Assembly: GCA_902605445.1 (NCBI GenBank)
Contig: CACLCL010000010.1
Location: forward strand, 1-34,960
Origin: an uncultured Bacteroidota bacterium
GTDB taxonomy: Bacteria > Bacteroidota > Bacteroidia > Flavobacteriales > Flavobacteriaceae
Length of the DNA stretch: 34,960 nt
Direction of reading: 5' to 3'
The position numbers were made by a program, and so were the translations under genes. The notes under the pieces were generated by a model. It saw nothing but the letters and a program-made list of their open reading frames with translations, did no database searches and was not told the DNA's origin. Below are positions 25,792 to 34,572 of this stretch, piece after piece. Position 1 is the stretch's first letter; every line of letters begins with the position of its first letter.

Positions 25792-26805
25792 TTATGATGC
25801 CATACTATTTTTAGAAAAGCTTCTCCATTTTTTTAAACAATTAGAAAAGTCATCAGGAAGTTCGGAAATAAATTCTACAAATTTTTGTGTGGTCGGATGA
25901 TAAAAACCAAGTGAATATGCGTGTAAAGCTTGTCTTGGTAAAATTTTGAAGCAATTATCTACAAATTGCTTGTATTTTGTAAATGAGGTTCCCTTTAAAA
26001 TTGAATTACCTCCATACCTTTCATCATTAAAAAGAGTATGACCAATGTGTTTCATGTGAACTCTTATCTGGTGAGTTCTTCCGGTTTCTAATTTACATTT
26101 TATTAAACTTACATAACCTAAACTTTCAACTAACTCGTAATTAGTGATTGCTAGTTTTCCAAGGTTTTCATTTTCAGCATCTAACACAATATTTTGCAAC
26201 CTGTTTTTTGGATTCCTTCCAATGTGATTAACAATTTTTTTCTTTTCATTTTTGACATCACCCCAAACAAGCGCAAAATATTCTCTAGATGTTTTTTTTT
26301 CAGCAAATTGAGATGAGAGTGATGCCATCGAAGCATCATTTTTTGCAACAACAAGCAGGCCGCTTGTATCTTTGTCTAATCGGTGCACTAAACCTGGTCT
26401 TGATGTATTGTTAAGTGGTAAGTTTTCAAAATGGTAAACTAAGCCGTTTACTAATGTCCCTGAATAGTTACCATGTCCAGGGTGAACAACTAATCCAGCA
26501 GGTTTATCAATAACAAGTAAATCATCATCTTCATACACGATGTTTAATGGCATTTCTTCAGCAATAATTAAATTTTCAGATGGGGGATAGTCAAATACCA
26601 CTTTTATATTGTCTTTAGGCTTTACGTTATAATTGGACTTAACATTTTTTCCATTAACAATAACACAACCCTTTTTGACTGCTGATTGAATTTTATTTCT
26701 TGTTGTATTTTCGATAAAATTCATTAGATATTTATCGATCCTTGTTGGGGATTGACCCTCATCAACTATGAACGCGTAATGTTCATGCAACATTTTATTT
26801 TCCAT
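25792..26805 (-). CDS. rluD: RluD-family 23S rRNA pseudouridine synthase
   Basis: The 337-residue protein has an N-terminal S4 RNA-binding domain (TRIDKYLMNFIENTTRNKIQ, VNGKNVKSNYNVKPKD; about 21-65) and a pseudouridine synthase domain with the catalytic Asp144 in HRLDKDTSG. LLVIDKPAGLVVHPG, LETGRTHQIRVHMKHIGH and LPRQALHAYSLGFYHP are family signatures. It isomerises uridines in 23S rRNA, in E. coli at helix 69, supporting ribosome assembly. The start at 26805 overlaps the PASTA gene by 11 nt; the alternative ATG at 26793 would leave a 1-nt gap. Either way translational coupling is likely. Confidence 0.94.
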   Translation of the reverse strand: MENKMLHEHYAFIVDEGQSPTRIDKYLMNFIENTTRNKIQSAVKKGCVIVNGKNVKSNYNVKPKDNIKVVFDYPPSENLIIAEEMPLNIVYEDDDLLVIDKPAGLVVHPGHGNYSGTLVNGLVYHFENLPLNNTSRPGLVHRLDKDTSGLLVVAKNDASMASLSSQFAEKKTSREYFALVWGDVKNEKKKIVNHIGRNPKNRLQNIVLDAENENLGKLAITNYELVESLGYVSLIKCKLETGRTHQIRVHMKHIGHTLFNDERYGGNSILKGTSFTKYKQFVDNCFKILPRQALHAYSLGFYHPTTQKFVEFISELPDDFSNCLKKWRSFSKNSMAS

Positions 26806-27343
26806 TTCCTAATACCAAATCAATTATAGAGGATTTTTTTAAAAAATCACCCTCATAAATTTTTTCACCATTATGAGTGACAGATATAACAACATTTAAA
26901 GCAATATCATTTACATAAGAAATTTGTCCAAGTTTGAACCCCATCGACTCAATTTCATTTCTAGCTTCACGGATAGTTACCCCACGTAATTTTGGAACCT
27001 TTATTTTTTTATAATCCGAGGCGTTTAATGTAAAGTATATTTTTCTTCCTGGCTTTACTTCTGAATTTGGTTTTGGGATTTGGTTTATGATAGCATTAAT
27101 TTTATAATCAGGATTGAAAGTGCTTGAATCAATAATGATATAATCTAAATTTAAATTTATCATTTCATTTTTTATTTCAGAAATAGTTTTTGTGGTAAAA
27201 TCAGGAAGAATAACGCTTGAATTATACTGCGTTATGGATCTTAGAAAGAAAAACAACATTAGTAATAAAAATATTGCACTTAATAATATTAATAGAATAT
27301 TAGTCCTGAAGCTCTTACTTAATATATATTTTTTTAATAACAT
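26795..27343 (-). CDS. Membrane-anchored PASTA-domain protein
   Basis: The 182-residue protein has one N-terminal membrane helix (about 15-36, ILLILLSAIFLLLMLFFFL) and an extracytoplasmic part with two to three PASTA-like units. They are VILPDFTTKTISEIKNEMIN, then IINQIPKPNSEVKPGRKIYF, and KVPKLRGVTIREARNEIESM with DLVLGNGK. PASTA domains bind peptidoglycan or beta-lactam-like ligands in Ser/Thr kinases and penicillin-binding proteins; here no catalytic domain is attached. It is divergent from ddl (66-nt gap), a D-Ala-D-Ala ligase gene, so a cell-wall role is reasonable. It is co-transcribed with rluD. Confidence 0.9.
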   Translation of the reverse strand: MLLKKYILSKSFRTNILLILLSAIFLLLMLFFFLRSITQYNSSVILPDFTTKTISEIKNEMINLNLDYIIIDSSTFNPDYKINAIINQIPKPNSEVKPGRKIYFTLNASDYKKIKVPKLRGVTIREARNEIESMGFKLGQISYVNDIALNVVISVTHNGEKIYEGDFLKKSSIIDLVLGNGK

Positions 27344-27409
27344 GATAACTTATTGCTAAATTAATTAATTTAAATAAAAGCTATATTAGCTTTTTAAAAC
27401 TAATAAATT

Positions 27410-28384
27410 ATGAAAAAAAACATTGGAATTCTCATGGGAGGTTTTTCAAGCGAATATGAAATTTCAATAAAAAGTGCTGAAGTTGTATACCAAGCATTAA
27501 AATCCGATTTTAATTGCCACAAAATATTAGTTGAAAGAGAAAATTGGTATCTAATTGACAAAATGCACAATAAACTAAAAATTAATCAGTCAAACTTTAA
27601 GGTTGAATTGATGCCAGAATTGAATTTTGATTGTATGTTTAATGCAATACATGGTTCGCCTGGTGAAGACGGAAAAATTCAAGATTATTTTAACAAATTA
27701 AAAATTCCTGTGACTGGCTCAGGTGCTCGTGAATCAGAACTAACATTTGATAAGATTGAATGTAATAAATTTTTAAATTTAAACGGAGTAAAAGTCCCTA
27801 ATTCAGTGTCTGTATCAATTAAAAAAGAATATAAGATTGATGAAATTATAAGATTAATAAATCTTCCATGTTTTGTCAAAGCAAGTAAATCAGGCAGCAG
27901 TTATGGTGTTTTCAAGGCTTATAACAAAAATGAATTAGAGTTGTGTATTACAAAATCTCTTGAATTTGATGAGAAGGTTTTAATAGAAGAATTTATTGAT
28001 GGCAATGAATTTTCAGTTGGAGTAATTACATATAACGGGGATGTAATAGTTTTACCAATTACTGAAATAAAAACAGAAAATGATTTTTTTGATTTTGAAG
28101 CAAAGTATAAAGGCCAATCAGATGAAATAACCCCTGCAGATATTTCTGTAAAACTAAAAAAAAATTTAAGGGAAATTTCTATGAAAATATATAAATTACT
28201 TCGTTTAAAAGGTTATTCTAGAAGTGAATTTATAGTTAATAAAGATGGTATATTCTTTTTGGAGGTAAATACTGTTCCAGGGTTAAGCGAACAGAGCATC
28301 CTTCCGCAACAAGCTAAGCATGCTAAAATAAGTTTAAAAAATTTATTTGTAAACTCAATTTATGAATCAATAAATAAAATTTAA
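27410..28384 (+). CDS. ddl: D-alanine--D-alanine ligase
   Basis: The 324-residue ATP-grasp enzyme joins two D-alanines for the peptidoglycan stem peptide in the cytoplasm. NIGILMGGFSSEYEISIKSA is the N-terminal substrate-binding loop with its conserved Glu; FNAIHGSPGEDGKIQ, GSGARESELTFDKIECNKFL, CFVKASKSGSSYGV and VLIEEFIDGNEFSVG build the ATP site. The end FFLEVNTVPGLSEQSILPQQ has the metal-ligand Glu/Asn pair and the D-Ala-binding loop. Length is usual. The coaD start codon overlaps its stop by one base (TAATG), so the two are translationally coupled. I see no consensus promoter in the 66 nt upstream. Confidence 0.96.
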   Translation: MKKNIGILMGGFSSEYEISIKSAEVVYQALKSDFNCHKILVERENWYLIDKMHNKLKINQSNFKVELMPELNFDCMFNAIHGSPGEDGKIQDYFNKLKIPVTGSGARESELTFDKIECNKFLNLNGVKVPNSVSVSIKKEYKIDEIIRLINLPCFVKASKSGSSYGVFKAYNKNELELCITKSLEFDEKVLIEEFIDGNEFSVGVITYNGDVIVLPITEIKTENDFFDFEAKYKGQSDEITPADISVKLKKNLREISMKIYKLLRLKGYSRSEFIVNKDGIFFLEVNTVPGLSEQSILPQQAKHAKISLKNLFVNSIYESINKI

Positions 28385-28836
28385 TGAAAAGAGCTGTTAT
28401 TCCTGGATCCTTTGATCCAATCACCATAGGTCATTGTGATTTAATAGAAAAATCATCTAAAATTTTTGACGAAATTATCATTGCTGTAGGCAATAATATT
28501 AAAAAAAATTACATGTTTAGCCTTGAGCAAAGAACAAATTTTATCAAAGATGAATATAAGGGTAACAAAAAAATTATTGTTAAAAGTTATATAGGCCTTA
28601 CCGTGGATTTTTGCAAAAAAATGGATTCAAATTTTTTAATTAGGGGAATTAGAAACACTACAGATTTTGAATATGAAAAAGAAATGGCGCAAATAAATTT
28701 TCATTTATCCCAGATTGAAACTATTTTCTTAACACCTACTAATGATAAAGCTCATATTTCATCTTCGTTTATTAAAGAATTAATGAAAAACGAAGGAGAT
28801 TTTAAAAAATATCTTCCTAATTCAGTAAAACTTTGA
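28384..28836 (+). CDS. coaD: Phosphopantetheine adenylyltransferase
   Basis: The 150-residue enzyme catalyses the ATP-dependent step from 4'-phosphopantetheine to dephospho-CoA. AVIPGSFDPITIGHCDLIEK holds the nucleotidyltransferase TxGH motif (TIGH), FLIRGIRNTTDFEYEKEMAQ is the CoaD-specific loop, and SSSFIKEL stands for the ISSTxxRE-type ATP motif. Length is typical. The start overlaps ddl by 1 nt, and the last 20 nt overlap the end of the convergent Nudix gene. Confidence 0.95.
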   Translation: MKRAVIPGSFDPITIGHCDLIEKSSKIFDEIIIAVGNNIKKNYMFSLEQRTNFIKDEYKGNKKIIVKSYIGLTVDFCKKMDSNFLIRGIRNTTDFEYEKEMAQINFHLSQIETIFLTPTNDKAHISSSFIKELMKNEGDFKKYLPNSVKL

Positions 28837-29407
28837 TGTTAGCATAACAATCCGAAGTAATTTTTGAAATTTCATTATTGTCAATCCATTGAACTTTTGA
28901 AATACCTTCCTTTAATTGTGGCTTGAGCCGACCTTTGTAATCAGACTTCATCTCAAACCAATAGGTGACTTTTAAAAAATAGCTTGAATTTCTTTTAAAA
29001 ATATGAAAGGTTTTTTCTAATGGTTGCGAAATGGATAAATCCTTCACACCAGTTTCCTCATAAACCTCCCTCAATGCTGTCACATCAATGCTTTCGTTCT
29101 TTTCTGCTTTTCCTTTTGGTAAATCCCATTTTTTATTTCTGAATATAAACAGGACTTCATTTTTATGATTGTAAACTTTACCACCTGCAGCAATAATAAT
29201 AGGAAATATTTTTTCAAGTTTTTTGATTACTTTTTCTGGCTTTTTTGATTTGTAACCTAAGCTAACGATGCTTTTTTTTGAAAGAAGTTTTAAAAAATTA
29301 CCAGACTCAAGAATAGATTTTGGGATAATTATCAAATTTTTTAAGTCTGCTTTCTTTGATGAGATTATTAAAGGTTTATCTTTGAAAAAGATTTTTATCA
29401 TTGTCAT
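28817..29407 (-). CDS. Nudix hydrolase
   Basis: The 196-residue protein (an ATG at 29401 is an alternative start) has a Nudix box at 99-121: G-K-A-E-K-N-E then seven residues and REVYEETGV, matching Gx5Ex7REUxEExGU. It is preceded by an N-terminal domain of about 70 residues with a Rossmann-like or ferredoxin-like look (LIIIPKSILE, SIVSLGYKS) that I do not recognise. The core is KWDLPKGKAE, and FHIFKRNSSYFLKVTYWFEM probably contributes to substrate binding. Nudix enzymes hydrolyse nucleoside diphosphates linked to another group; the substrate is not evident. A -7-like box TAGCTTTG (29413-29420, minus strand) lies 5 nt before the ATG without a matching -33. Confidence 0.9.
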   Translation of the reverse strand: MTMIKIFFKDKPLIISSKKADLKNLIIIPKSILESGNFLKLLSKKSIVSLGYKSKKPEKVIKKLEKIFPIIIAAGGKVYNHKNEVLFIFRNKKWDLPKGKAEKNESIDVTALREVYEETGVKDLSISQPLEKTFHIFKRNSSYFLKVTYWFEMKSDYKGRLKPQLKEGISKVQWIDNNEISKITSDCYANIKVLLN

Positions 29408-29444
29408 ATTAACAAAGCTAAGTTATTTTTTTAATTATTAGTTT

Positions 29445-30077
29445 ATGAAAAATTTTAACAAATCCAAAACAGCAGCAATATTATTACAAATTGATGCAAT
29501 CAAACTTAATCCTAAAGAGCCATTTCAATGGGCCTCTGGTTGGAAATCCCCAATTTATTGTGACAATAGGATTGTCCTTTCACATCCAAAATACAGGGAT
29601 GTTATTGTTGATTTTTTTTGTAATATGATTAAAATAAACTTTAATGAAATTGAAGTTGTTGCAGGCGTTGCCACGGGTGCAATTGGAATCGGTGTTCTAG
29701 TCGCAAATCAATTAAATTTACCTTTCATTTATGTCAGGCCTGAAGAAAAAAAACATGGTAGAAAAAATAAAATTGAGGGAAATTTTTATCCAAAACAAAA
29801 TGTTGTGGTTATTGAAGATTTGATTAGCACTGGAACCAGTAGCCTGAGAGTTGTTGATGAATTAAGAAAAAATAAACTCAATTTGTTGGGAATGGCAGCA
29901 ATATTTAATTATGGTTTTGAAATTTCAAAAAATAATTTTGAAAAAAAATCAGTAATCTTACATGTACTATGCGATTATCCAACTCTATTAGAAGAAGCAA
30001 TTAGAAAAGAGGTAATTTCAGAAAAGGATTTAGAAGTTTTAAAAATATGGAACAAAAATCCTGAAAAATGGAGCTAG
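29445..30077 (+). CDS. pyrE: Orotate phosphoribosyltransferase
   Basis: The 210-residue enzyme converts orotate and PRPP to orotidine monophosphate in pyrimidine synthesis. FQWASGWKSPIYCDNR (28-42) is the OPRTase N-terminal substrate motif, VVAGVATGAIGIGVLVA and FIYVRPEEKKHGRKNKIEG the flexible catalytic loop, and VVVIEDLISTGTSS (120-133) the PRPP-binding motif. Length is usual for the bacterial enzyme. It is divergent from the Nudix gene (37-nt gap) and its last 4 nt overlap the convergent birA gene. No other pyrimidine genes are nearby. Confidence 0.95.
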   Translation: MKNFNKSKTAAILLQIDAIKLNPKEPFQWASGWKSPIYCDNRIVLSHPKYRDVIVDFFCNMIKINFNEIEVVAGVATGAIGIGVLVANQLNLPFIYVRPEEKKHGRKNKIEGNFYPKQNVVVIEDLISTGTSSLRVVDELRKNKLNLLGMAAIFNYGFEISKNNFEKKSVILHVLCDYPTLLEEAIRKEVISEKDLEVLKIWNKNPEKWS

Positions 30078-30808
30078 ATAATCATTTTAATCTCATCTGA
30101 AGAATATCTGAACAACTTATTTTTTTTATCCACCAAGTTTAAATATCCATTACTATCAACTTTTAATAATTTTAAGCTCAATATTTTATTTTCATTATTT
30201 AAAAAATTACAAAAAGTTTCTCTTCTAAATAATACTGAATTATAATCTTCAATGATACCTTTTGAATCATTTTTTGCTTTTGATAAATTTTGAATTAATA
30301 GTTGTTGTAAACGAATGGCTAAATATTCAATATCTATTTGATATTTGGTGTGTATTATCATTGAAGTTGCTGAATGCATTTTAGTAAATTTATATTGATT
30401 TACATTCAAACCTATTCCAATTACAGTGTGTTTTAGGTTTTTACCTAAAAAAATATTTTCGATTAGAATTCCAGAAATTTTTTTTGAATCTACCAAAATA
30501 TCATTAGGCCATTTAATTTGAATATTTGTAATTTTATATTCTTTTAGAAGACTATATACCGAAATTGACGCAATAGCATTCAAAAAAAATCCAGTGGAAT
30601 TTGTCTTCTTTGAAATTTTATTATAAAAACTAAAATATAGATTTTTAAAAGCCTCTCCCTGCCAATAATTACCTCTTCTGCCCCTACCCAATTTCTGATC
30701 ATTTGTTATTACAGTCGTTCCTTGTTCAATTTCAGTATTATTTATTAATTTTTTTAAATATGAATTTGTTGAATCTGTGGCATCAAGTTTGATTATTTTC
30801 ATGTGCAT
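30074..30808 (-). CDS. birA: Biotin--[acetyl-CoA-carboxylase] ligase
   Basis: The 244-residue protein (or 242 from the ATG at 30802) activates biotin with ATP and transfers it to the carboxylase carrier lysine. LDATDSTNSYLKKL (8-21), the biotinyl-AMP loop GRGRRGNYWQ (41-50) and IKWPNDILVDSKKISGILIE (98-117) are the family motifs; the loop has Asn where Arg or Thr is commoner. There is no N-terminal helix-turn-helix, so it is a group I ligase without the repressor function. A C-terminal SH3-like part is short. Its start lies back-to-back with rsfS. Confidence 0.94.
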   Translation of the reverse strand: MHMKIIKLDATDSTNSYLKKLINNTEIEQGTTVITNDQKLGRGRRGNYWQGEAFKNLYFSFYNKISKKTNSTGFFLNAIASISVYSLLKEYKITNIQIKWPNDILVDSKKISGILIENIFLGKNLKHTVIGIGLNVNQYKFTKMHSATSMIIHTKYQIDIEYLAIRLQQLLIQNLSKAKNDSKGIIEDYNSVLFRRETFCNFLNNENKILSLKLLKVDSNGYLNLVDKKNKLFRYSSDEIKMII

Positions 30809-30824
30809 AAATTAAAAAAAATAA

Positions 30825-30832
30825 TAAATTTG
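30825..30832 (+). promoter_or_regulatory. Possible -7 box for the rsfS-ftsH-LUD-cdsA-psd operon
   Basis: TAAATTTG (30825-30832) matches TAnnTTTG and lies 19 nt before the rsfS ATG. The -33 position has GTG (30803-30805, 19-nt spacer) instead of TTG. It falls inside the first codons of the divergent birA gene. Confidence 0.38.
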
Positions 30833-30851
30833 CACAACCAAAACACATTAA

Positions 30852-31226
30852 ATGGCGAATAGTAGTAAATTTAATTCTTTAATTGATATTATTGTACAAA
30901 GTATACAAGATGTAAAGGGCAACAATATTAGTTTACTAGATTTACGAAAAATCGATAATAGAGTCAGTGATTACTTTGTAATTTGTGATGGTAATTCAAA
31001 CATACAGGTTAATGCAATTTCTAGCTCTGTTACCAAAAAGGTTAGTAAAAATTTAAAGGAAAAGCCTTGGGGTATTGAAGGAATAGAAAACTCTGAGTGG
31101 GTATTAATTGATTACGTGAATGTAATTGTACACATTTTTAAAAAAGAAAAAAGAGATTTTTATGATATTGAGAGTTTGTGGGGTGATGTAAAAAAAATTG
31201 AATACAGTAATTATGATGAAAAATAA
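30852..31226 (+). CDS. rsfS: Ribosome silencing factor
   Basis: The 124-residue protein is of the RsfS/Iojap family, which binds ribosomal protein uL14 and blocks joining of the 30S and 50S subunits when nutrients are scarce. The family pattern is clear: VSDYFVICDGNSNIQVNAIS (38-57), KPWGIEGIENSEWVLIDYVN (71-90) and VIVHIFKKEKRDFYDIESLW (91-110). Length is typical. It is the first gene of a rightward run; ftsH starts inside its last codons with a 14-nt overlap. Confidence 0.94.
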   Translation: MANSSKFNSLIDIIVQSIQDVKGNNISLLDLRKIDNRVSDYFVICDGNSNIQVNAISSSVTKKVSKNLKEKPWGIEGIENSEWVLIDYVNVIVHIFKKEKRDFYDIESLWGDVKKIEYSNYDEK

Positions 31227-33132
31227 AAAGAATCAGCAAAAAAAACCACCATTTAATCAATATTGGATTTTTGGGTCAGTTATTATTGCTTTTATTATTT
31301 TAAATTTATTTTCAGGCTCTGGGACTGAGAAATCAAATATTACAACTCCATCAAAGTTTTTTAACTTTGTAAAGGACGGTGATGTAGATAAAATCGAAAT
31401 CGTAAATAAAAGAGAAGTATATGTTTTCTTAACCAACGATGCCCTACTAAAGGATGTTCATAGAAATTCATCCGGAAAATCAATTTTAAGTATTGCAAAA
31501 CTAACCCCTAATTACACATTTGAATTTGGTGATTTACAAAACTTTGAAAATAAACTTTCTGCAACTAGTCGAGAGTTCAATCAAGATATAGAAGTTAATT
31601 ATGTTACTAAACAAAACATATGGGGAGACATTCTTATCTCAATGCTACCATTTATACTAATAATAGCAATTTGGATATTTATTATGAGAAGAATGTCATC
31701 TGGTACAGGAGGTGCAGGTGGTCAAATATTTAACATAGGTAAATCCAAGGCTAAGCTTTTTGATGCTAATGCAAAAGTTAAAGTGACATTTCAAGATGTA
31801 GCCGGTCTAGAGGGAGCCAAGGAGGAAGTACAAGAAATAGTAGATTTTTTAAAAAATCCGAAAAAATATACTGCTTTAGGAGGTAAAATACCAAAAGGTG
31901 CACTTTTAATTGGGTCACCTGGGACAGGTAAAACCTTACTTGCAAAGGCAGTTGCTGGTGAAGCAAAAGTTCCATTTTTCTCACTATCTGGTTCAGATTT
32001 TGTAGAAATGTTTGTTGGTGTAGGTGCATCAAGAGTTAGAGATTTATTCAAAAGAGCTAAAGAGAAGTCTCCATCGATAATTTTTATTGATGAAATTGAT
32101 GCAATTGGACGTGCAAGAGGTAAGAGTAACTTTACAGGTTCAAATGACGAAAGAGAAAATACTCTGAATCAATTACTTACAGAAATGGATGGATTTGGAA
32201 CTAATACAAATGTTATTGTCATTGCAGCAACAAACAGAGCCGATGTATTAGACAAGGCCTTAATGAGAGCGGGAAGATTTGACAGACAAATATATGTTGA
32301 TTTACCCGATGTAAGAGAAAGAAAAAAAATATTTGAAGTTCATCTAAAGCCTCTTAAAAAAGCTTCGTCTGTTGATGTTGATTTCCTTTCTAAACAAACA
32401 CCTGGTTTTTCAGGTGCAGATATTGCTAATGTATGTAATGAAGCTGCATTAATTGCTGCTAGAAAAAATAAAAAGTCTGTAGGTAAACAAGACTTTCTTG
32501 ACGCTGTTGACAGAATTGTAGGGGGGTTAGAAAAGAAAAATAAAATCATTACTGAAGATGAGAAAAAAGCAGTAGCTTATCATGAGGCTGGACATGCTAC
32601 TGTAAGTTGGATGTTAGAGCATGCTGCACCACTTGTAAAAGTCACCATAGTTCCTAGAGGTAGATCTCTTGGTGCTGCTTGGTATCTCCCTGAGGAAAGA
32701 TTAATTGTAAGACCTGAACAAATGTTAGATGAAATGTGTGCAACACTTGGTGGTAGAGCAGCTGAAAAAGTAATTTTTAACAAAATTTCTACTGGGGCTT
32801 TAAGCGATTTAGAAAAAGTTACAAAACAAGCAAGGGCTATGGTAACTGTCTATGGATTAAATGATAAAGTGGGTAACCTAACATATTATGATTCCAGTAA
32901 TGGCAACGAATATGGATTTACCAAACCCTACAGTGAACAAACCGCAGAAACTATAGATAAAGAGATTTCTGCGATTATTGAAAAGCAATATCAAAGGGCA
33001 ATTTCTATTTTAAAGAAAAATAAAAAGAAACTCATTCAATTAGCAGAGGTTCTTCTTTCAAAGGAAGTTATTTTTAAGGATAACTTGGAGGAAATATTTG
33101 GAAAAAGACCTTTTGACAAAAAAGTAAAATAA
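31213..33132 (+). CDS. ftsH: ATP-dependent zinc metalloprotease FtsH
   Basis: The ATG at 31213 gives 639 residues (31216 is equally possible). Two membrane helices (about 19-34 and 139-159) bracket a small periplasmic domain. The AAA+ domain has Walker A GSPGTGKT (234-241; Ser replaces the commoner Pro), Walker [12 protein letters not shown] (289-299) and the second region of homology ([29 protein letters not shown]). The protease domain has HEAGH (457-461) and the distal Asp in [16 protein letters not shown]. It is a membrane hexamer that degrades misfolded and regulatory membrane and soluble proteins. It overlaps rsfS by 14 nt and is followed by the LUD gene. Confidence 0.97.
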   Translation: MMKNKKNQQKKPPFNQYWIFGSVIIAFIILNLFSGSGTEKSNITTPSKFFNFVKDGDVDKIEIVNKREVYVFLTNDALLKDVHRNSSGKSILSIAKLTPNYTFEFGDLQNFENKLSATSREFNQDIEVNYVTKQNIWGDILISMLPFILIIAIWIFIMRRMSSGTGGAGGQIFNIGKSKAKLFDANAKVKVTFQDVAGLEGAKEEVQEIVDFLKNPKKYTALGGKIPKGALLIGSPGTGKTLLAKAVAGEAKVPFFSLSGSDFVEMFVGVGASRVRDLFKRAKEKSPSIIFIDEIDAIGRARGKSNFTGSNDERENTLNQLLTEMDGFGTNTNVIVIAATNRADVLDKALMRAGRFDRQIYVDLPDVRERKKIFEVHLKPLKKASSVDVDFLSKQTPGFSGADIANVCNEAALIAARKNKKSVGKQDFLDAVDRIVGGLEKKNKIITEDEKKAVAYHEAGHATVSWMLEHAAPLVKVTIVPRGRSLGAAWYLPEERLIVRPEQMLDEMCATLGGRAAEKVIFNKISTGALSDLEKVTKQARAMVTVYGLNDKVGNLTYYDSSNGNEYGFTKPYSEQTAETIDKEISAIIEKQYQRAISILKKNKKKLIQLAEVLLSKEVIFKDNLEEIFGKRPFDKKVK

Positions 33133-33146
33133 ATAAATCTAAGTTT

Positions 33147-33749
33147 TTGAGTTTTTTTAACAGATTTTTTAAAAAAGATAATTCTAAAAAGGTAAATAAA
33201 CCAAAACAAAGTAAATTTTTACCACCAAAAAAAGCTGTAATTGAAGAAAGATTTATTTCAAAGTTTGTAAATAATGGTGGGAAATTTCTGTACTGTGAAA
33301 CTTATAGCGAAATTAAATATAATTTTGATCAAATATTAAAAGAGAATGGTTGGCTTGAACATGATGTTTTATTGTTAAATAAAAATTTTATAAAAGATTA
33401 TGAGCTACAAATTAAACCCAGTTCGAACCTGAATAATTCAAAATGCTTCATAACAGATTGTGAAAACCTAATCGCTAGTGATGGCTCCATTTTAATATCC
33501 TCAAATCAGATTTTAGAAAAAAAAATTGGTGAATTTCCAAATAATTTTATTGTAATCACAGACACAACAAAATTAAAGAATACTTTGAGCGAGGGCTTAT
33601 CAGAAATTAAGTCAAGAAAAGAAAAAATTCCATCTAATATAACATCAATTAAAAACTTTAATAGTGCTCAAACTAATGTCAACTTTCTTAGTCATGGTAG
33701 AACAATGAAAAACTTATACTTATTAATGTTAGAAAAAGGAATAAATTGA
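33147..33749 (+). CDS. LUD-domain (LutC/YkgG-like) protein
   Basis: The frame starts at TTG (33147), 14 nt after ftsH, giving 200 residues with a basic N terminus, FFNRFFKKDNSKK; there is no ATG before the domain, so TTG is likely the real start. NNGGKFLYCETYSEI (about 42-56), CFITDCENLIASDGSIL (95-111) and NFIVITDTT mark the LUD domain of LutC-type proteins. LutC takes part in L-lactate oxidation with LutA and LutB, but neither is nearby, and homologues next to ftsH in Flavobacteriia have no settled function that I know of. Its TGA stop overlaps the TTG start of cdsA (TTGA), a coupled arrangement. Confidence 0.83.
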   Translation: MSFFNRFFKKDNSKKVNKPKQSKFLPPKKAVIEERFISKFVNNGGKFLYCETYSEIKYNFDQILKENGWLEHDVLLLNKNFIKDYELQIKPSSNLNNSKCFITDCENLIASDGSILISSNQILEKKIGEFPNNFIVITDTTKLKNTLSEGLSEIKSRKEKIPSNITSIKNFNSAQTNVNFLSHGRTMKNLYLLMLEKGIN

Positions 33750-34570
33750 AAGAATCATACAAAAGACTTATTAGCGGAATCATATACACACTAATTTTTA
33801 TTGTGTCACTTGAGACATATTTAAGTTTTACAATACTAACCTTTATCTTCGGTATTATTTGTTGCTATGAGTTTAATAAAATTTCACAACAAAAAGGCAA
33901 AAGTATTTATGTATTTTTTTCAATTATTTATTTATATTTCTCATATGCAGAATTCTATTTTAACTCTTTAAATGATTCAAATTCATTTTTTAATGATTCA
34001 AAAGATACACTCTTAATTATTTCTATATTTTTATCAATATTTCTAATGAGGGATTTATTTTCCTCAAAAAATCTGTCGAAGTTTTTAATAAAAAAATATT
34101 TAAACTTTATATTTTATTTAGCCTCATCTTTTGTTTTTATTTATTTAATCGCAAATTTTGATGGAAAATTTAATCCATCATTGATTTTAGGCTGCTTTAT
34201 ACTAATTTGGTTCAATGACAGTTTTGCTTATTTCGTGGGAAAGAAATTTGGAAAACAAAAACTTTTTTATAGTATATCACCTCATAAAACTGTCGAGGGA
34301 TTTTTAGGTGGGTTATTTTTTTGTTGTTTGTCTGCATCACTTGTTTCTAGGTTTGTTAACAATACGTTATCAACTTCAGAATGGCTAATGATTGCAGTTA
34401 TTATAAGTGTTTTTGGTACACTTGGCGACTTAATTGAATCAAAATTTAAAAGAGTATCTAATGTGAAAGATAGTGGCAGAATAATTCCTGGTCATGGTGG
34501 TATGCTAGATAGATTAGATAGTATTATATTTGCGAGTCCTTACATTTATTTATTTTTAAAACTTAGCTAA
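33746..34570 (+). CDS. cdsA: Phosphatidate cytidylyltransferase
   Basis: The 274-residue membrane enzyme makes CDP-diacylglycerol from CTP and phosphatidate, the branch point of phospholipid synthesis. It has about seven to eight hydrophobic helices and the CdsA signature near the C terminus: GDLIESKFKRVSNVKDSGRI followed by IPGHGGMLDRLDS. WFNDSFAYFVGKKFGKQ and SPHKTVEGFLGG are further family marks. The start is TTG at 33746, overlapping the LUD stop by 4 nt; there is no other methionine start before the conserved part. It is followed after 2 nt by psd, so two steps of phosphatidylethanolamine synthesis are adjacent. Confidence 0.94.
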   Translation: MKESYKRLISGIIYTLIFIVSLETYLSFTILTFIFGIICCYEFNKISQQKGKSIYVFFSIIYLYFSYAEFYFNSLNDSNSFFNDSKDTLLIISIFLSIFLMRDLFSSKNLSKFLIKKYLNFIFYLASSFVFIYLIANFDGKFNPSLILGCFILIWFNDSFAYFVGKKFGKQKLFYSISPHKTVEGFLGGLFFCCLSASLVSRFVNNTLSTSEWLMIAVIISVFGTLGDLIESKFKRVSNVKDSGRIIPGHGGMLDRLDSIIFASPYIYLFLKLS

Positions 34571-34572
34571 AA

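Noticed and set aside
31778-32783. Leftward frames of 67-86 codons inside ftsH
   Set aside because: They are antisense shadows of strongly conserved AAA+ and protease motifs.
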